DNA of 64,000 bases from NCBI RefSeq assembly GCF_003268885.1, contig NZ_QLSX01000004.1:236790-300789 (forward strand). The letters run 5' to 3'. Origin of the DNA: Onishia taeanensis (GTDB lineage: Bacteria; Pseudomonadota; Gammaproteobacteria; Pseudomonadales; Halomonadaceae). Below, one piece after another: positions 20,818 to 30,496 of this stretch; positions within the stretch are counted from its first letter, which is position 1, and every line of letters starts with the position of its first letter. Below the pieces are notes generated by a model. That model saw nothing but the letters and a program-made list of their open reading frames with translations. It made no database searches and had not been told where the DNA came from. The translations under genes and the position numbers were made by a program.

Positions 20818-20845
20818 GGCCCGCGCCGAAAGGCGCGGGCCTTAT
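20818..20845 (+). terminator. Hairpin terminator between the small gene and ilvD
   Basis: GGCCCGCGCC (20818-20827) pairs perfectly with GGCGCGGGCC (20832-20841) across a GAAA tetraloop and is followed by TTATCA. The T-tract is short. It can serve the rightward small gene and may also block read-through from ilvD. Confidence 0.7.
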
Positions 20846-20881
20846 CACTGATGTCAAGCGCATTGATGGTTCGCGAGCGCC

Positions 20882-22726
20882 TCAGTCCAGCTTGTCGAGA
20901 TCGCGCACCGCGCCCTTGTCGGCGGAGGTTGCCAGCAGCGCATAGGCCTTCAGTGCCGCCGACACCTTGCGAACGCGCTCGATGGCAGGCTTCCAGGCCT
21001 GTTTGCCGCGCGCCTCCATCGCCTCGCGACGCGACGCCAGGGTGGCGTCATCCAGCAGCACGTCGATGCGGCGATTGGGGATGTCGATGCGAATGCGATC
21101 GCCCTGCTCGACCAGGCCAATGGCACCGCCAGCGGCCGCCTCCGGCGAGACGTGGCCGATGGAGAGTCCCGACGTACCCCCAGAGAAGCGCCCGTCGGTC
21201 AGCAGCGCGCAGGCCTTGCCCAGCCCCTTGGACTTCAGATACGAGGTCGGATAGAGCATCTCCTGCATGCCCGGGCCGCCCTTCGGGCCCTCGTAGCGGA
21301 TCACCACCACATCGCCCTCGCTGACCTTGTCGGCAAGGATATGCTCGACCGCCTGATCCTGTGACTCGACCACATGGGCGCGGCCCTCGAAGACCAGAAT
21401 GGCGTCATCGACGCCGGCGGTCTTCACCACGCAGCCATCGACGGCGATGTTGCCCTTGAGCACCGCAAGCCCGCCCTGGGTAGAGAAGGCATGGGCCAGA
21501 TCGCGAATGCAGCCGGTGGCACGATCACCGTCCAGGCTCGGCCAGCGGGCGCTCTGGGAAAACGCGGTCTGGGTGGGAATACCGCCGGGGCCGGCGCGGA
21601 AGAACTCCACCACCTCGGGGCTCGGTAAGCGCATGATGTCCCACTCATCGAGTGCCGCGGCCAGGCTATCGCCATAGACGGTCGGCACCCGGGTATCCAG
21701 CACGCCGGCCCGGTCCAGCTCGCCGAGGATCGCCATGATGCCGCCGGCCCGATGCACGTCCTCGATGTGGTACTTCTGGGTATTGGGCGCGACCTTGCAC
21801 AGCTGCGGCACTTCCCGGGACAGCCGATCGATGTCGTCCATGGTGAAGTCGACCTCGGCCTCCTGCGCTGCGGCCAGCAGGTGCAGGATGGTGTTGGTGG
21901 AGCCGCCCATGGCGATATCCAGGGTCATGGCGTTCTTGAACGCCGCCTTGGCACCGATGGCGCGGGGCAGCAGATGTGCCTCGTCGCCCTCGTAGTAGCG
22001 CTTGGCCAGCTCGACGATGCGATGCCCGGCAGTCTCGAACAGCCGCCGGCGATCGGCGTGGGTGGCCAGCACCGTGCCGTTGCCGGGTAACGCCAGACCC
22101 AGAGCCTCGGTCAGGCAGTTCATCGAGTTGGCGGTGAACATGCCTGAGCAGCTGCCACAGGTCGGGCAGGCGCTGCGCTCGACTTCGTTCAGCGTCTCGT
22201 CGTCAACGCTATCGTCGGCGGCCATGACCATCGCATCGACCAGGTCCAGGCCGTGATCCAGCAGCTTGGTCTTGCCGGCTTCCATAGGCCCGCCGGAGAC
22301 GAAGATCACCGGCACGTTGAGGCGCATGGCGGCCATCAGCATGCCCGGCGTGATCTTGTCGCAGTTGGAGATACACACCAGGGCATCGGCGCAGTGGGCG
22401 TTGACCATGTACTCGACGCTGTCGGCGATGATGTCGCGACTCGGCAGCGAATAGAGCATGCCGTCATGGCCCATGGCGATGCCGTCATCCACCGCGATGG
22501 TATTGAATTCCTTGGCCACGCCCCCGGCCTTCTCGATCTCGCGAGCCACCAGCTGGCCCATGTCCTTGAGATGCACATGGCCCGGCACGAACTGGGTGAA
22601 GGAATTGGCGACGGCGATGATCGGCTTGTGGAAGTCGTCGTCCTTCATTCCGGTGGCGCGCCACAGGGCCCGGGCGCCGGCCATGTTGCGACCGGCGGTG
22701 GTGGTGCGAGAGCGATATTCGGGCAT
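20882..22726 (-). CDS. ilvD: Dihydroxy-acid dehydratase
   Basis: IlvD dehydrates 2,3-dihydroxy-isovalerate and -3-methylvalerate to the 2-keto acids of valine and isoleucine synthesis. The 614-residue protein has the Fe-S ligating cysteines in [11 protein letters not shown] (about 122) and [18 protein letters not shown] (about 195), and the C-terminal [12 protein letters not shown]-terminal [20 protein letters not shown] matches E. coli. It is a single gene here, away from ilvGMEA. Confidence 0.97.
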   Translation of the reverse strand: MPEYRSRTTTAGRNMAGARALWRATGMKDDDFHKPIIAVANSFTQFVPGHVHLKDMGQLVAREIEKAGGVAKEFNTIAVDDGIAMGHDGMLYSLPSRDIIADSVEYMVNAHCADALVCISNCDKITPGMLMAAMRLNVPVIFVSGGPMEAGKTKLLDHGLDLVDAMVMAADDSVDDETLNEVERSACPTCGSCSGMFTANSMNCLTEALGLALPGNGTVLATHADRRRLFETAGHRIVELAKRYYEGDEAHLLPRAIGAKAAFKNAMTLDIAMGGSTNTILHLLAAAQEAEVDFTMDDIDRLSREVPQLCKVAPNTQKYHIEDVHRAGGIMAILGELDRAGVLDTRVPTVYGDSLAAALDEWDIMRLPSPEVVEFFRAGPGGIPTQTAFSQSARWPSLDGDRATGCIRDLAHAFSTQGGLAVLKGNIAVDGCVVKTAGVDDAILVFEGRAHVVESQDQAVEHILADKVSEGDVVVIRYEGPKGGPGMQEMLYPTSYLKSKGLGKACALLTDGRFSGGTSGLSIGHVSPEAAAGGAIGLVEQGDRIRIDIPNRRIDVLLDDATLASRREAMEARGKQAWKPAIERVRKVSAALKAYALLATSADKGAVRDLDKLD

Positions 22727-22932
22727 GCGATCCTCTGTCTTCTTGCGCGTCTCGTGTCTCGAGACGTCGTTTTCGTCGTCCTGGCGCCACGGTCGTTGCC
22801 GGGCGCTCGGTGTCCAGTGAACCGACGATTCTTACATGAGCCCGGTTGGCATGGAAGCGCCCGCCCCTTCCCGCAGCGCTCTCCGCCACATTCTCCGCTG
22901 CACTTCTCCGTAACGCTCTCAGCAACGTTCTC

Positions 22933-22968
22933 AACGACGTCCTCAACGACGATCTCAACGACGCTCGC
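22933..22968. repeat. Three 12-bp tandem units between ilvD and thiQ
   Basis: AACGACGTCCTC, AACGACGATCTC and AACGACGCTCGC follow one another, preceded by more degenerate CTC-ending units from about 22880. The array lies in the 280-base gap between the ilvD start and the thiQ stop. No gene runs through it convincingly. Confidence 0.65.
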
Positions 22969-23004
22969 CGCGACGCCCTGGGCAACGACGGCCTTCGACC
23001 AGCG

Positions 23005-23706
23005 CTACAACGCCTCCAGGCGGCCATCCAGCAGTTGCAGACGGCGCTGGGCCAGGGCTTCGACGTCTTCCGGATCGTGACTGACCAGCAGCACCGCGAC
23101 ACCCATGGCCTGCTGGCGGCGCACCAGGCCCCAGAGCGCCTCGCGATTACCGCGATCCAGACCGCTGAAGGGCTCATCGAGCAGCAGCACGCGGGTCTCG
23201 CGCAACAGCGAGCGCAGCAGCGCCACTCGCTGCTGCTGACCGCCAGAGAGCTCGCCGGGTAACCGATCATGCAGTCCGTCCAAGCCGACCTCGGCGAGGC
23301 CATCGAGGATGCGACCACGCTGGGCCTCCGAGAGGCGAAGGTCCGAAGCTAGCCCCAGGCCGACGTTGATCCAGACCGGCAGATGTTCGAAAAGGTTGTG
23401 ATCCTGAAAAACCGTGGTCATGCCCCGGGCCCAGGGCGGTTGCTCGATCAGGTTTTCGCCTATCTCCTCGTTCAGGCCCTTGGTCAGGCGCTCGCCCTGC
23501 CCCTCGCTCAACCATGAGAGCCGGCCATCGCTTGGGGTAAGAAACCCCGCCAACAGATTAAGCAGGGTGCTCTTGCCCGCCCCGGAGGGCCCGGATACGG
23601 CCAGGCACTCCCCCGGCGCCAGGCGGAAGGTGAAGGCGAAGTCCGGGGTCTCGCCCGGATCGCAGCGGGTGTAGTGAAAACTCAGGTAATCGGCGGAAAG
23701 CATCAA
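23005..23706 (-). CDS. thiQ: Thiamine ABC transporter ATPase
   Basis: The 233-residue ATP-binding subunit energises thiamine/TPP import. Walker A is SGPSGAGKSTLLNLLAG near residue 38, the ABC signature is ELSGGQQQRVALLRSLL and Walker B is VLLLDEPFSGLD. It overlaps thiP by four bases (ATGA), so translation is coupled. The domain order and short length match ThiQ of E. coli (232 aa). Confidence 0.92.
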   Translation of the reverse strand: MMLSADYLSFHYTRCDPGETPDFAFTFRLAPGECLAVSGPSGAGKSTLLNLLAGFLTPSDGRLSWLSEGQGERLTKGLNEEIGENLIEQPPWARGMTTVFQDHNLFEHLPVWINVGLGLASDLRLSEAQRGRILDGLAEVGLDGLHDRLPGELSGGQQQRVALLRSLLRETRVLLLDEPFSGLDRGNREALWGLVRRQQAMGVAVLLVSHDPEDVEALAQRRLQLLDGRLEAL

Positions 23707-25442
23707 GGCTCCGGTCGGTCCGCGTGAGGCTTACGGGAATGAGGTCTATGCGGATAAGGAAATGGATAGCGCGGCAGGCGACGCGTCAGCCAGGACAAGA
23801 GCACGAACAGCGCCGCCACCGTTGTCAGCAGCACCAGCGCTGTGGCCGCGGCGGTCTGCCAGCGGTAGCTGCCGAGCTGCTGGTAGAGCAGCATCGGTAG
23901 CGTCGGCGCCGAGGGGCTGCCGAACAGGGCGATAACGCTGAAGTCCCCAAGCGACAGGGTCATCGCATACGCAAGGGCCAGCGCCGCCGGGCGTCGCAGC
24001 CGCGGCCACAGCAGCCAGCGAAAGCGCGCCAGGCCTTGAATATCAAGCTGGTCGGCGAGTCGCCGCTGGGCCAGCGGCAGGCCGAGCAGCGCCCCGCGCA
24101 GCACCTGCATGACAAACGGCAGTGCCATGAAGCCGTTGACCAGCATCACCAGACCATAGCCCTGCCAGCCGCCGCCGAGCCGCGGGCGCAGCAACAAGAA
24201 GAGCCCGGTACCCAGCACCAGCGCCGGCAGCACCAGGATCAACTGGCCGCTGCCCTCCATCAGCCCCGCCGCCAGGCGACGCTCGCGTGCGGCCAGCCAG
24301 CCGCGACCGGCGAGCAGAGCAAGCCCCAGCATCAGCGCCAGGCTCCCCGCCCCGGCGGCCATGACAAGACTTCGCCCCAACGCCGGCCACAGGCTCGACT
24401 GACCGGCGAGATCGGTCACCCCGCCGAGCCCCGCCAGCACCACCGCCGCCAGGGGCGGCAGCAACAGTAAGGCCAGGCCCAAGAGCCAGACGCTATCCGT
24501 GATCCGTGAGACACCCAGGGCGTCGCGGCGCTGCCAGCGCCCCTTGATCGGCATTGCGCCGTCGCCGGCCACCAGCGAGGGGGCTCCGCCACGGCTCAGC
24601 GCCAGGGCCCAGAGTCCCAGGCAGATCGTCAGCTGAGTCAGCGCCAAGAGCGCCGCCAGCGCTAGGTCGTTGTCGAACTTGAGGGCCTGATAGAGGGCGA
24701 CCTCGAGCGTCGTCGAAGAAGGCCCACCGCCCAGGGTCATGACGATGGCAAAGCTGGTGAAGCACAGGGTAAAAATCAGCGCGGCGAGTCGCGGCAGCAG
24801 CCGCTTGAGCGCCGGCCATTCGAGGGTGCGCCAGATGGCCCAGCGCGACAGGCCAAGCTGCGCCGCCAGGCGCCAATGGGCAGCGGGGGCGCGTTCGAGC
24901 TCCTGCAGCAATAGCCGAGCGGCAAGCGGCAGGTTGTAGAAGACATGCGCCAGCACGATCCCGGAGAGGCCATAGAGATAGCCCGCCGGCGTCCCCGTCA
25001 GTGCCTCCCACAGCGGCGACGCCCAGCCCTGACGGCCATGCACCGCCACCAGTCCAAACAGCGCGATCAGGCTGGGGATCACCAGCGACAGCTCCATGGC
25101 CCGCAGCAACAGGCGACGCCCGACAAAACGCGGTCGCCGGGCCAGGGCCGCCGCCACTGGCACCGCCAGGGCAAGCGAGGCAAGCGTCGATAAGCTGGCC
25201 TGCCAGAGACTGAAGCGCAGCACGCCGGCCAGATACGGTTCCCGCCACAGGCTCGACGGCGAGATACCGGGCGCCTGCACCAGCAACGCCCCCAGGCTGC
25301 CAAGCCCCAGCCCGACCAGCGCCGTCAGGGCCGCGAGCCCCGCCCAAAGTGGCAGGCGGGTCAGCCGCCGGCGGCCATATGGGGTCGCCTCGCTCGCCGT
25401 TAGCGCCTCAGACGCCATGGCGCACGGCCAAGACCTGAGCAT
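23703..25442 (-). CDS. thiP: Thiamine ABC transporter permease
   Basis: The 579-residue inner-membrane permease has two tandem halves of about six helices each, each with a binding-protein-dependent transport loop (for example the region before RLLPRLAALIFTLCFTSFA and the later GALLGLPLAQRRLADQLD). It is longer than E. coli ThiP (536 aa), partly through the N-terminal extension. The start at 25442 is used, but an ATG eight codons in is equally possible as neither has an ideal ribosome site. It lies between thiB and thiQ. Confidence 0.9.
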   Translation of the reverse strand: MLRSWPCAMASEALTASEATPYGRRRLTRLPLWAGLAALTALVGLGLGSLGALLVQAPGISPSSLWREPYLAGVLRFSLWQASLSTLASLALAVPVAAALARRPRFVGRRLLLRAMELSLVIPSLIALFGLVAVHGRQGWASPLWEALTGTPAGYLYGLSGIVLAHVFYNLPLAARLLLQELERAPAAHWRLAAQLGLSRWAIWRTLEWPALKRLLPRLAALIFTLCFTSFAIVMTLGGGPSSTTLEVALYQALKFDNDLALAALLALTQLTICLGLWALALSRGGAPSLVAGDGAMPIKGRWQRRDALGVSRITDSVWLLGLALLLLPPLAAVVLAGLGGVTDLAGQSSLWPALGRSLVMAAGAGSLALMLGLALLAGRGWLAARERRLAAGLMEGSGQLILVLPALVLGTGLFLLLRPRLGGGWQGYGLVMLVNGFMALPFVMQVLRGALLGLPLAQRRLADQLDIQGLARFRWLLWPRLRRPAALALAYAMTLSLGDFSVIALFGSPSAPTLPMLLYQQLGSYRWQTAAATALVLLTTVAALFVLLSWLTRRLPRYPFPYPHRPHSRKPHADRPEP

Positions 25443-25460
25443 AGGTGCGCTTTACCTGCG

Positions 25461-26486
25461 TCATCGGGTGCTGGCATTGAGCCATTCACGGATCCATTCG
25501 CGGCGATGGGCCTGCACCTCGTCGGGGGTGAAGGTGAAGCTCTCAGGCTCGATCAGTCGATCGAAGACCGCGGGGCGCTCCTCGCCGAGCTCGATGGCCG
25601 GATACATGACGTTGCCAAGCGGTATATGGCGCTGGAAGTCCGGGGTCAGCACGAAATCGAGAAACTCTCTCGCGAGCGCCGAGTGCTCGCTGGTCTTGAG
25701 CATCGCGGCGGTTTCTACCTGCAGGTAATGCCCCTCGGCGAATTCGGCGGCCTGATAGCGATCGGTGTCCTCGACGGCCATGTGGTAGGCCGGCGAGGTG
25801 CTGTAGGAGAGCACCATCGGCGCCTCGCCGTTCATGAACAGCGAGAAGTAGGCCTGGCTCCAGCCGCCGGTGACGGTCAGCACGTGATCGTTGAGCTTTT
25901 CCCAGGCCGCAGGCGCCTCGTCGCCGTAGACCCGCTTCATCCACAAAAGGAGCCCAAGACCGGTAACGCTGGTGCGTGGGTCCTGAATGATCACCTTGAG
26001 ATCGTCAGGCGCCGCCAGCAGCTCGGCGAAGCTTGTTGGTGGGTTGGGCAGGGCCTCGCTGTCATAGACGAAGGCAAAGCGCCCCCAGTCATAGGGCAGG
26101 AAGACGGGGTCGTCCCAGGCGATCGGCAGTTCCAGGCGCGACAGATCCGCCTGGTGCGGGGCCAGCAGGTCCAGGTCACGCGCCTCTGCCATCAGGTTCA
26201 TGTCGAGACCCAGCACCAGATCGGCGGCACTGCCCTCGCCTTCCAGGCGCAGCCGCTGCAGAATATCGACGCCGCCGGAGAGTGCTACGAACTCGAGCCG
26301 GCAATCGCCGCAGCGCGCCTCGAAGGCTTCCTTGATACCGGGGCCCGGGCCCCATTCGGCGACAAAGGAATCGTAGGTGTAGACCGTCAGGGTGCGCGGC
26401 TCGTCGGCCATCGCCGAAGCGGCGGCCAGCCCTGCCGCAAGGCCTGCCGTGACTCCCAGTGCCGTGCGGATCGCCTTGGCGTTCAT
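25461..26486 (-). CDS. thiB: Thiamine-binding periplasmic protein
   Basis: The 341-residue protein has a Sec signal peptide (about residues 1-27, ending ASAMA) followed by RTLTVYTYDSFVAEWGPGP, the characteristic start of mature ThiB/TbpA. Further conserved blocks are LGLDMNLMAEA and LPYDWGRFAFVYD. It captures thiamine, TMP or TPP in the periplasm for ThiPQ. Upstream lie two hairpins but nothing resembling the THI-box TPP riboswitch that precedes thiBPQ in E. coli. It is 102 bases downstream of lon on the same strand. Confidence 0.93.
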   Translation of the reverse strand: MNAKAIRTALGVTAGLAAGLAAASAMADEPRTLTVYTYDSFVAEWGPGPGIKEAFEARCGDCRLEFVALSGGVDILQRLRLEGEGSAADLVLGLDMNLMAEARDLDLLAPHQADLSRLELPIAWDDPVFLPYDWGRFAFVYDSEALPNPPTSFAELLAAPDDLKVIIQDPRTSVTGLGLLLWMKRVYGDEAPAAWEKLNDHVLTVTGGWSQAYFSLFMNGEAPMVLSYSTSPAYHMAVEDTDRYQAAEFAEGHYLQVETAAMLKTSEHSALAREFLDFVLTPDFQRHIPLGNVMYPAIELGEERPAVFDRLIEPESFTFTPDEVQAHRREWIREWLNASTR

Positions 26487-26507
26487 GATGGTAGTGTCCC
26501 CTCATGC

Positions 26508-26533
26508 GCAGGGCCCCGAGATCGGGGCCCTGC
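26508..26533. repeat. Perfect 12-bp palindromic hairpin between lon and thiB
   Basis: GCAGGGCCCCGA pairs with TCGGGGCCCTGC, separated by two bases. A weaker stem GGTGCCT/AGGCACC lies next to it at 26552-26570, right after the lon stop codon. There is no T-run, so it is either a lon 3' hairpin with rho-dependent termination or a leader structure for thiB. Confidence 0.6.
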
Positions 26534-26587
26534 CGTGATGAAAGCGTGACCGGTGCCTCACTCAGGCACCGACAAGGACGCCGGTGT

Positions 26588-29020
26588 CTAGAAGACCACT
26601 TTGGCCACGTCCTTGTACTGCTTGGCGAAGTGAACCGTCATGCCCTCGCGCAGATAGTCCGGCAGCTCGTCGTAGTCACGCCGGTTGGCCTCGGGCAGGA
26701 TCACCTCGAAGATGTCGCTGCGCCGTGCGGCGATGATCTTCTCGCGGATACCGCCCACCGGCAACACCTGGCCGGTCAGGGTCAGCTCACCGGTCATGGC
26801 AAGCGAGCGATCGATGGACTGATGGCGCGCCAGCGAGAGCAGCGTCGTGGCCATGGTCACCCCCGCTGAGGGGCCATCCTTGGGCGTCGCCCCTTCCGGG
26901 ACATGCAGATGAATGAAGGCGTCGTTGAAGAAGTCGGCATCGGCGCCGAATTCACCCAGATGGCCCTGCACATAGCTGTAGGCGATGTTGGCGGACTCCT
27001 TCATCACATCGCCGAGCTGGCCGGTAAGCTTGAAGCCGCGATCCAAGGCATGGACCTTGCCGGCTTCCACCGGCAGGGTCGCGCCGCCCATCGAGGTCCA
27101 GGCAAGTCCGGTGACCACGCCCTCGCCCTTGAGCACCGTCTCCTTGCGAAACGGCGGCGCACCAAGGAATTCCTCGAGGTTGTTGACCGATACCTTGACC
27201 GTCTGCTGGTCGTGCTCGAGCAGCTTGACCGCCGCCTTGCGTACGATGCGGTGCAGCTGTTTCTCCAGTTGGCGCACGCCGGCCTCGCGGGCATAGCCCT
27301 CTATCACCTGGCGCAGCGCCGCATCGGTGAGGTTGATGCGCTTCTTGGGGATCCTGTCGCGTTTGAGCAGCTTCGGCCAGAGGTGGTGCTTGGCGATGGC
27401 CATCTTTTCCTCTGCGATATAGCCGGACAGGCGGATCTGCTCCATGCGGTCGAGCAGCGCCCCGGGGATCGAGTCCAGGGTGTTGGCGGTGCAGACGAAC
27501 AGCACCTTCGACAGATCCAGCCGCACGTCGAGATAGTGATCAAGGAAGTCGACGTTCTGCTCCGGGTCGAGCACTTCGAGCAGCGCCGAGGCCGGGTCGC
27601 CCTGGAACGACTGACCAAGCTTGTCGATCTCGTCAAGCATGATCACCGGGTTTTCGACTTCCACTTCCTTGATGGCCTGAACCAGCTTGCCCGGCATAGC
27701 GCCCACATAGGTGCGGCGGTGGCCCTTGATTTCGGCCTCATCGCGCATGCCGCCCACCGAGAAGCGATAGAACTCGCGACCCAGCGCCTCGGCGATGGAG
27801 CGTCCCACCGAGGTCTTGCCGACCCCTGGAGGCCCCACCAGCAGCAGGATCGAGCCGCCCACGTCGCCCTTGAAGGTGCCTTCGGCGAGAAACTCGACGA
27901 TGCGCTCCTTCACGTCAGCAAGGCCGTCATGGTCGCGATCCAGCACCGTGCGCGCGTGCTTCAGATCGAGCTGATCCTGACTGGTGATGCCCCAGGGCAG
28001 CGAGGTAAGCCAGTCGAGGTAGTTGCGGGTTGTGCCGTATTCCGGCGAGCCGGTCTCGAGCACCGAGAGCTTGTCGAGCTCATCGTCGATGCGGCGCATC
28101 ACCCGCTCGGGCACCTCGAGCTCGGTGAGGCGCTTCTTGAAGGTATCGACGTCGTTGTCGCGGTCGTCCTTGGAAATTCCCAGCTCGCGCTGGATGACCT
28201 TCAGCTGCTCGCGCAGGAAGAATTCGCGCTGGCGATCCTGCATCTGGGCGTTGACTTGGTCGCTGATCTCGCTCTGTAGCTGAGCGACCTCGATCTCCTT
28301 GCGCAGCAGCGGCAGCACCTTCTGCATGCGCTCCATCACCGGCCAGGTCTCGAGAATGGCCTGCAGCTCAGGGCCCTTGGCGGAGGTCATGGCGGCGGCG
28401 AAATCGGTCAGCGGCCCCGGCTCATGGGGGCTGAAGCGGTTGAGATAGTGCTTGAGTTCTTCGCCGTAGAGCGGGTTGATGGGCAGCAGTTCCTTGATGC
28501 CGTTGATCATCGCCATGGCGTAGGCGCGGGTCTCGTCCTCGTCGGCGTTGACCGGCTCCTTGGGATAGCTGACCTCGACCAGGTAGGGCGGCTTTTTCGA
28601 CAGCCAGCGCTGGATGCGAAAGCGCCGCATGCCCTGGGCGATAAACTGAATCTGATCATCCTCGCCCTGCACCTTGTGCATGCGCACGGCGGTGCCGGTG
28701 ACCGGGAAGTGGCCGTAGTCCAGTTCGTCGATCTCGGTATCGCCCACATAGGCAAGGCCAACCGTATGATGCGGCGTATTGCCCACGCGCTTGATGGTCT
28801 CTTCCCAGCGCGGGCGATGAATCACCAGCGGCTGTACCTGAGCCGGAAAGAAGGGACGGTTGTGAATCGGCAACAGATAGATCCGCTCGGGAAGATAGTC
28901 CCGAGTCGGCACCACTGCGCCACTTTCGATGTGAGCATCTTCGTCCGGCGCCTCCTCGTCAGAGGCCCGGTCATCGCGTTCGTAAAAGACTTGCTGAAGA
29001 TCGTCGTCGCGCTCGCTCAT
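26588..29020 (-). CDS. lon: ATP-dependent protease La
   Basis: LonA degrades misfolded and specific regulatory proteins in the cytoplasm as a hexamer. The 810-residue protein has the N-terminal substrate-recognition domain (IYLLPIHNRPFFPAQ, near residue 45), a AAA+ module with Walker A VGPPGVGKTSVGRSIA and Walker B PVIMLDEIDKLG, and the C-terminal protease domain with the Ser-Lys dyad, Ser718 in KDGPSAGVTM and Lys761. The N-terminal acidic extension is longer than in E. coli. The ATG has AGGA six bases upstream. A sigma-32-like promoter lies about 45-70 bases upstream. No clpX or hupB is adjacent. Confidence 0.97.
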   Translation of the reverse strand: MSERDDDLQQVFYERDDRASDEEAPDEDAHIESGAVVPTRDYLPERIYLLPIHNRPFFPAQVQPLVIHRPRWEETIKRVGNTPHHTVGLAYVGDTEIDELDYGHFPVTGTAVRMHKVQGEDDQIQFIAQGMRRFRIQRWLSKKPPYLVEVSYPKEPVNADEDETRAYAMAMINGIKELLPINPLYGEELKHYLNRFSPHEPGPLTDFAAAMTSAKGPELQAILETWPVMERMQKVLPLLRKEIEVAQLQSEISDQVNAQMQDRQREFFLREQLKVIQRELGISKDDRDNDVDTFKKRLTELEVPERVMRRIDDELDKLSVLETGSPEYGTTRNYLDWLTSLPWGITSQDQLDLKHARTVLDRDHDGLADVKERIVEFLAEGTFKGDVGGSILLLVGPPGVGKTSVGRSIAEALGREFYRFSVGGMRDEAEIKGHRRTYVGAMPGKLVQAIKEVEVENPVIMLDEIDKLGQSFQGDPASALLEVLDPEQNVDFLDHYLDVRLDLSKVLFVCTANTLDSIPGALLDRMEQIRLSGYIAEEKMAIAKHHLWPKLLKRDRIPKKRINLTDAALRQVIEGYAREAGVRQLEKQLHRIVRKAAVKLLEHDQQTVKVSVNNLEEFLGAPPFRKETVLKGEGVVTGLAWTSMGGATLPVEAGKVHALDRGFKLTGQLGDVMKESANIAYSYVQGHLGEFGADADFFNDAFIHLHVPEGATPKDGPSAGVTMATTLLSLARHQSIDRSLAMTGELTLTGQVLPVGGIREKIIAARRSDIFEVILPEANRRDYDELPDYLREGMTVHFAKQYKDVAKVVF

Positions 29021-29063
29021 GATCCATCCTGTGATCCGGTTGGCCGAATGACCCTAGGCCATG

Positions 29064-29092
29064 GAATGCGGGCGGCGGTGACGAACTTCAAG
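29064..29092 (-). promoter_or_regulatory. Candidate sigma-32 heat-shock promoter of lon
   Basis: On the minus strand CTTGAA (29092-29087) is followed after 15 bases by CCGCATTC (29071-29064), compared with the sigma-32 consensus CTTGAA-N13..15-CCCCATNT. The -35 is perfect and the -10 matches in six of eight places. lon is a classical heat-shock gene, which supports the call. Confidence 0.65.
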
Positions 29093-29116
29093 TCATGCTC
29101 TGCGTCGAGAACGAAC

Positions 29117-29142
29117 CGGGCCCAGCCAATGAGCTGGGCCCG
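29117..29142 (-). terminator. Hairpin downstream of the DUF945 gene
   Basis: CGGGCCCAGC (29117-29126) pairs perfectly with GCTGGGCCCG (29133-29142) across CAATGA, a few bases after the stop. On the minus strand it is followed by GTTCGTTCTC, a weak T-tract. Confidence 0.6.
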
Positions 29143-29148
29143 AGTGCC

Positions 29149-30405
29149 TCACAGCAGCGGCGGCAGGGGGCGGCCGTTGACGGTCGGCCGTCCGTTTTCG
29201 ATAAGGATATTCAGGCGTTCGGTGGTCATCGGCAGGCCCAGCTGCATCACCGCCATCGGCGGCACACCCTGCCAGTCAAACTGGCCATTGAGTCGCCGCA
29301 CCCAGCGCAGGCGCTGCTTGGTCTGGCCGAGATCCTCGAGCGACAGGTTCTCGGCGCCTTCGCCATCGAAGGTCAGCTCACCACTCAGCTCGGTGTCCAT
29401 GGAGAGCATGTCGCTCTGCACGGCGAGATGATCGAGCGTCAGTGTTGGCGAATCAACGAACAGCGCCAGCAGCTGGGGCTCAAGGCGTTCAAGCAGAGCG
29501 GAGAATTCGGCATCGCTGAGCTCTTCGATAGGCGTGCCGCGGGCTGTCTCATCATCGATGGCCGCTTCGAGGGTGCGGACCGCTTCAGCGTTAATATGCG
29601 ACAGCGAGAAAGCAAGCTCACCGGAGAGAAGGGGTTCATCGTCGACCCGCGCTTCGCCGAGTTTTAGGGTGCCGCCCAGCTGCAACTCCTCTGCACCGAG
29701 ACTCAGGTCGCCCTGATAACTCAGGTCGGCGAGTTCGACCGTGGGGTTGTAATCACGAGCCATCATCAGGCTATCCAGTGCGAAACTCGCCTGCTGATCA
29801 CGTTCCTGGCCCGTTTCGTCCTGCTGGTAGCGAGAAGACAGCGTCAGGCGTCCCACCTTGAGATCCCCCTCCTCTCCACGAAGCTCCCAGGGCGAAATCT
29901 CACCGGCCAGACGCACGTCGTCGGGTTGCCCCTCGAGGGTCAGGAAGCCGCCTTCGCTGATCAGCCGGCTATCGGTGACCTGGCTATCGATAGCGGCGAG
30001 ATCGAGCCGCCCGGTGAAGTTGCCGCTCAGGGTCTCGATCTCGGCATGCCAGCGCGGGGGCGCCGCTTCGAGCTTGTCGGCGAACAGCGCCTGGTCGCTC
30101 ATGGCAAGCTCGAGCTCTCCCGAAAGCCGCGTGCTGGAAAGCCCGTGGCGGGCACTGTAGGGAAGACTCAGGTTCCAGCCCTCGTCGAGCTTGGGCGTGA
30201 TGACGATCTCACCGCTGGAGGTAAACCAGCCCTGCTTGATGTTCTGGCGCTCGATCGTGACATCATCGCTTTCCTCGAGGGACTTCAGGCCCCGCGTCAG
30301 CTCGTCGTCGAATCGTTCGCTCGAGTAGACCTGAGCGGCGACATAGCCGCCCCCCACTAGTACAACCGCGGTCACGGCCAACAGTCCCTTGCGCATCGTG
30401 CTCAC
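29149..30405 (-). CDS. DUF945 (YdgA-type) protein
   Basis: A 418-residue protein with a single N-terminal membrane anchor or uncleaved signal (about residues 6-25, LLAVTAVVLVGGGYVAAQVY) and a long beta-rich domain of the DUF945/YdgA type, including NIKQGWFTSSGEIVITP. The family is widespread in gammaproteobacteria; E. coli YdgA is an inner-membrane protein of unclear function. The repeated pattern of L-x-(A/G)-x-(L/I) beta strands resembles AsmA-like proteins in texture but I cannot claim that relation. It is the last gene of the leftward run below pgpA, about 90 bases downstream. Confidence 0.8.
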   Translation of the reverse strand: MSTMRKGLLAVTAVVLVGGGYVAAQVYSSERFDDELTRGLKSLEESDDVTIERQNIKQGWFTSSGEIVITPKLDEGWNLSLPYSARHGLSSTRLSGELELAMSDQALFADKLEAAPPRWHAEIETLSGNFTGRLDLAAIDSQVTDSRLISEGGFLTLEGQPDDVRLAGEISPWELRGEEGDLKVGRLTLSSRYQQDETGQERDQQASFALDSLMMARDYNPTVELADLSYQGDLSLGAEELQLGGTLKLGEARVDDEPLLSGELAFSLSHINAEAVRTLEAAIDDETARGTPIEELSDAEFSALLERLEPQLLALFVDSPTLTLDHLAVQSDMLSMDTELSGELTFDGEGAENLSLEDLGQTKQRLRWVRRLNGQFDWQGVPPMAVMQLGLPMTTERLNILIENGRPTVNGRPLPPLL

Positions 30406-30496
30406 TCACTGGCAATGATCATCGCTTGGCGATGATGAATGAATTTTTATCAAACGCTATATTGGCAAGCCGCCCTGGTCACCCACCGGTACGGGT

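Noticed and set aside
22253..23080. 275-codon plus-strand frame over the ilvD start and the 12-bp repeats
   Set aside because: It is the complement shadow of ilvD plus a low-complexity Ser/Thr stretch from the tandem repeats; codon use follows the opposite strand gene.
26487..26587. TPP riboswitch in front of thiB
   Set aside because: No CTGAGA or other THI-box core; only two plain hairpins are seen.
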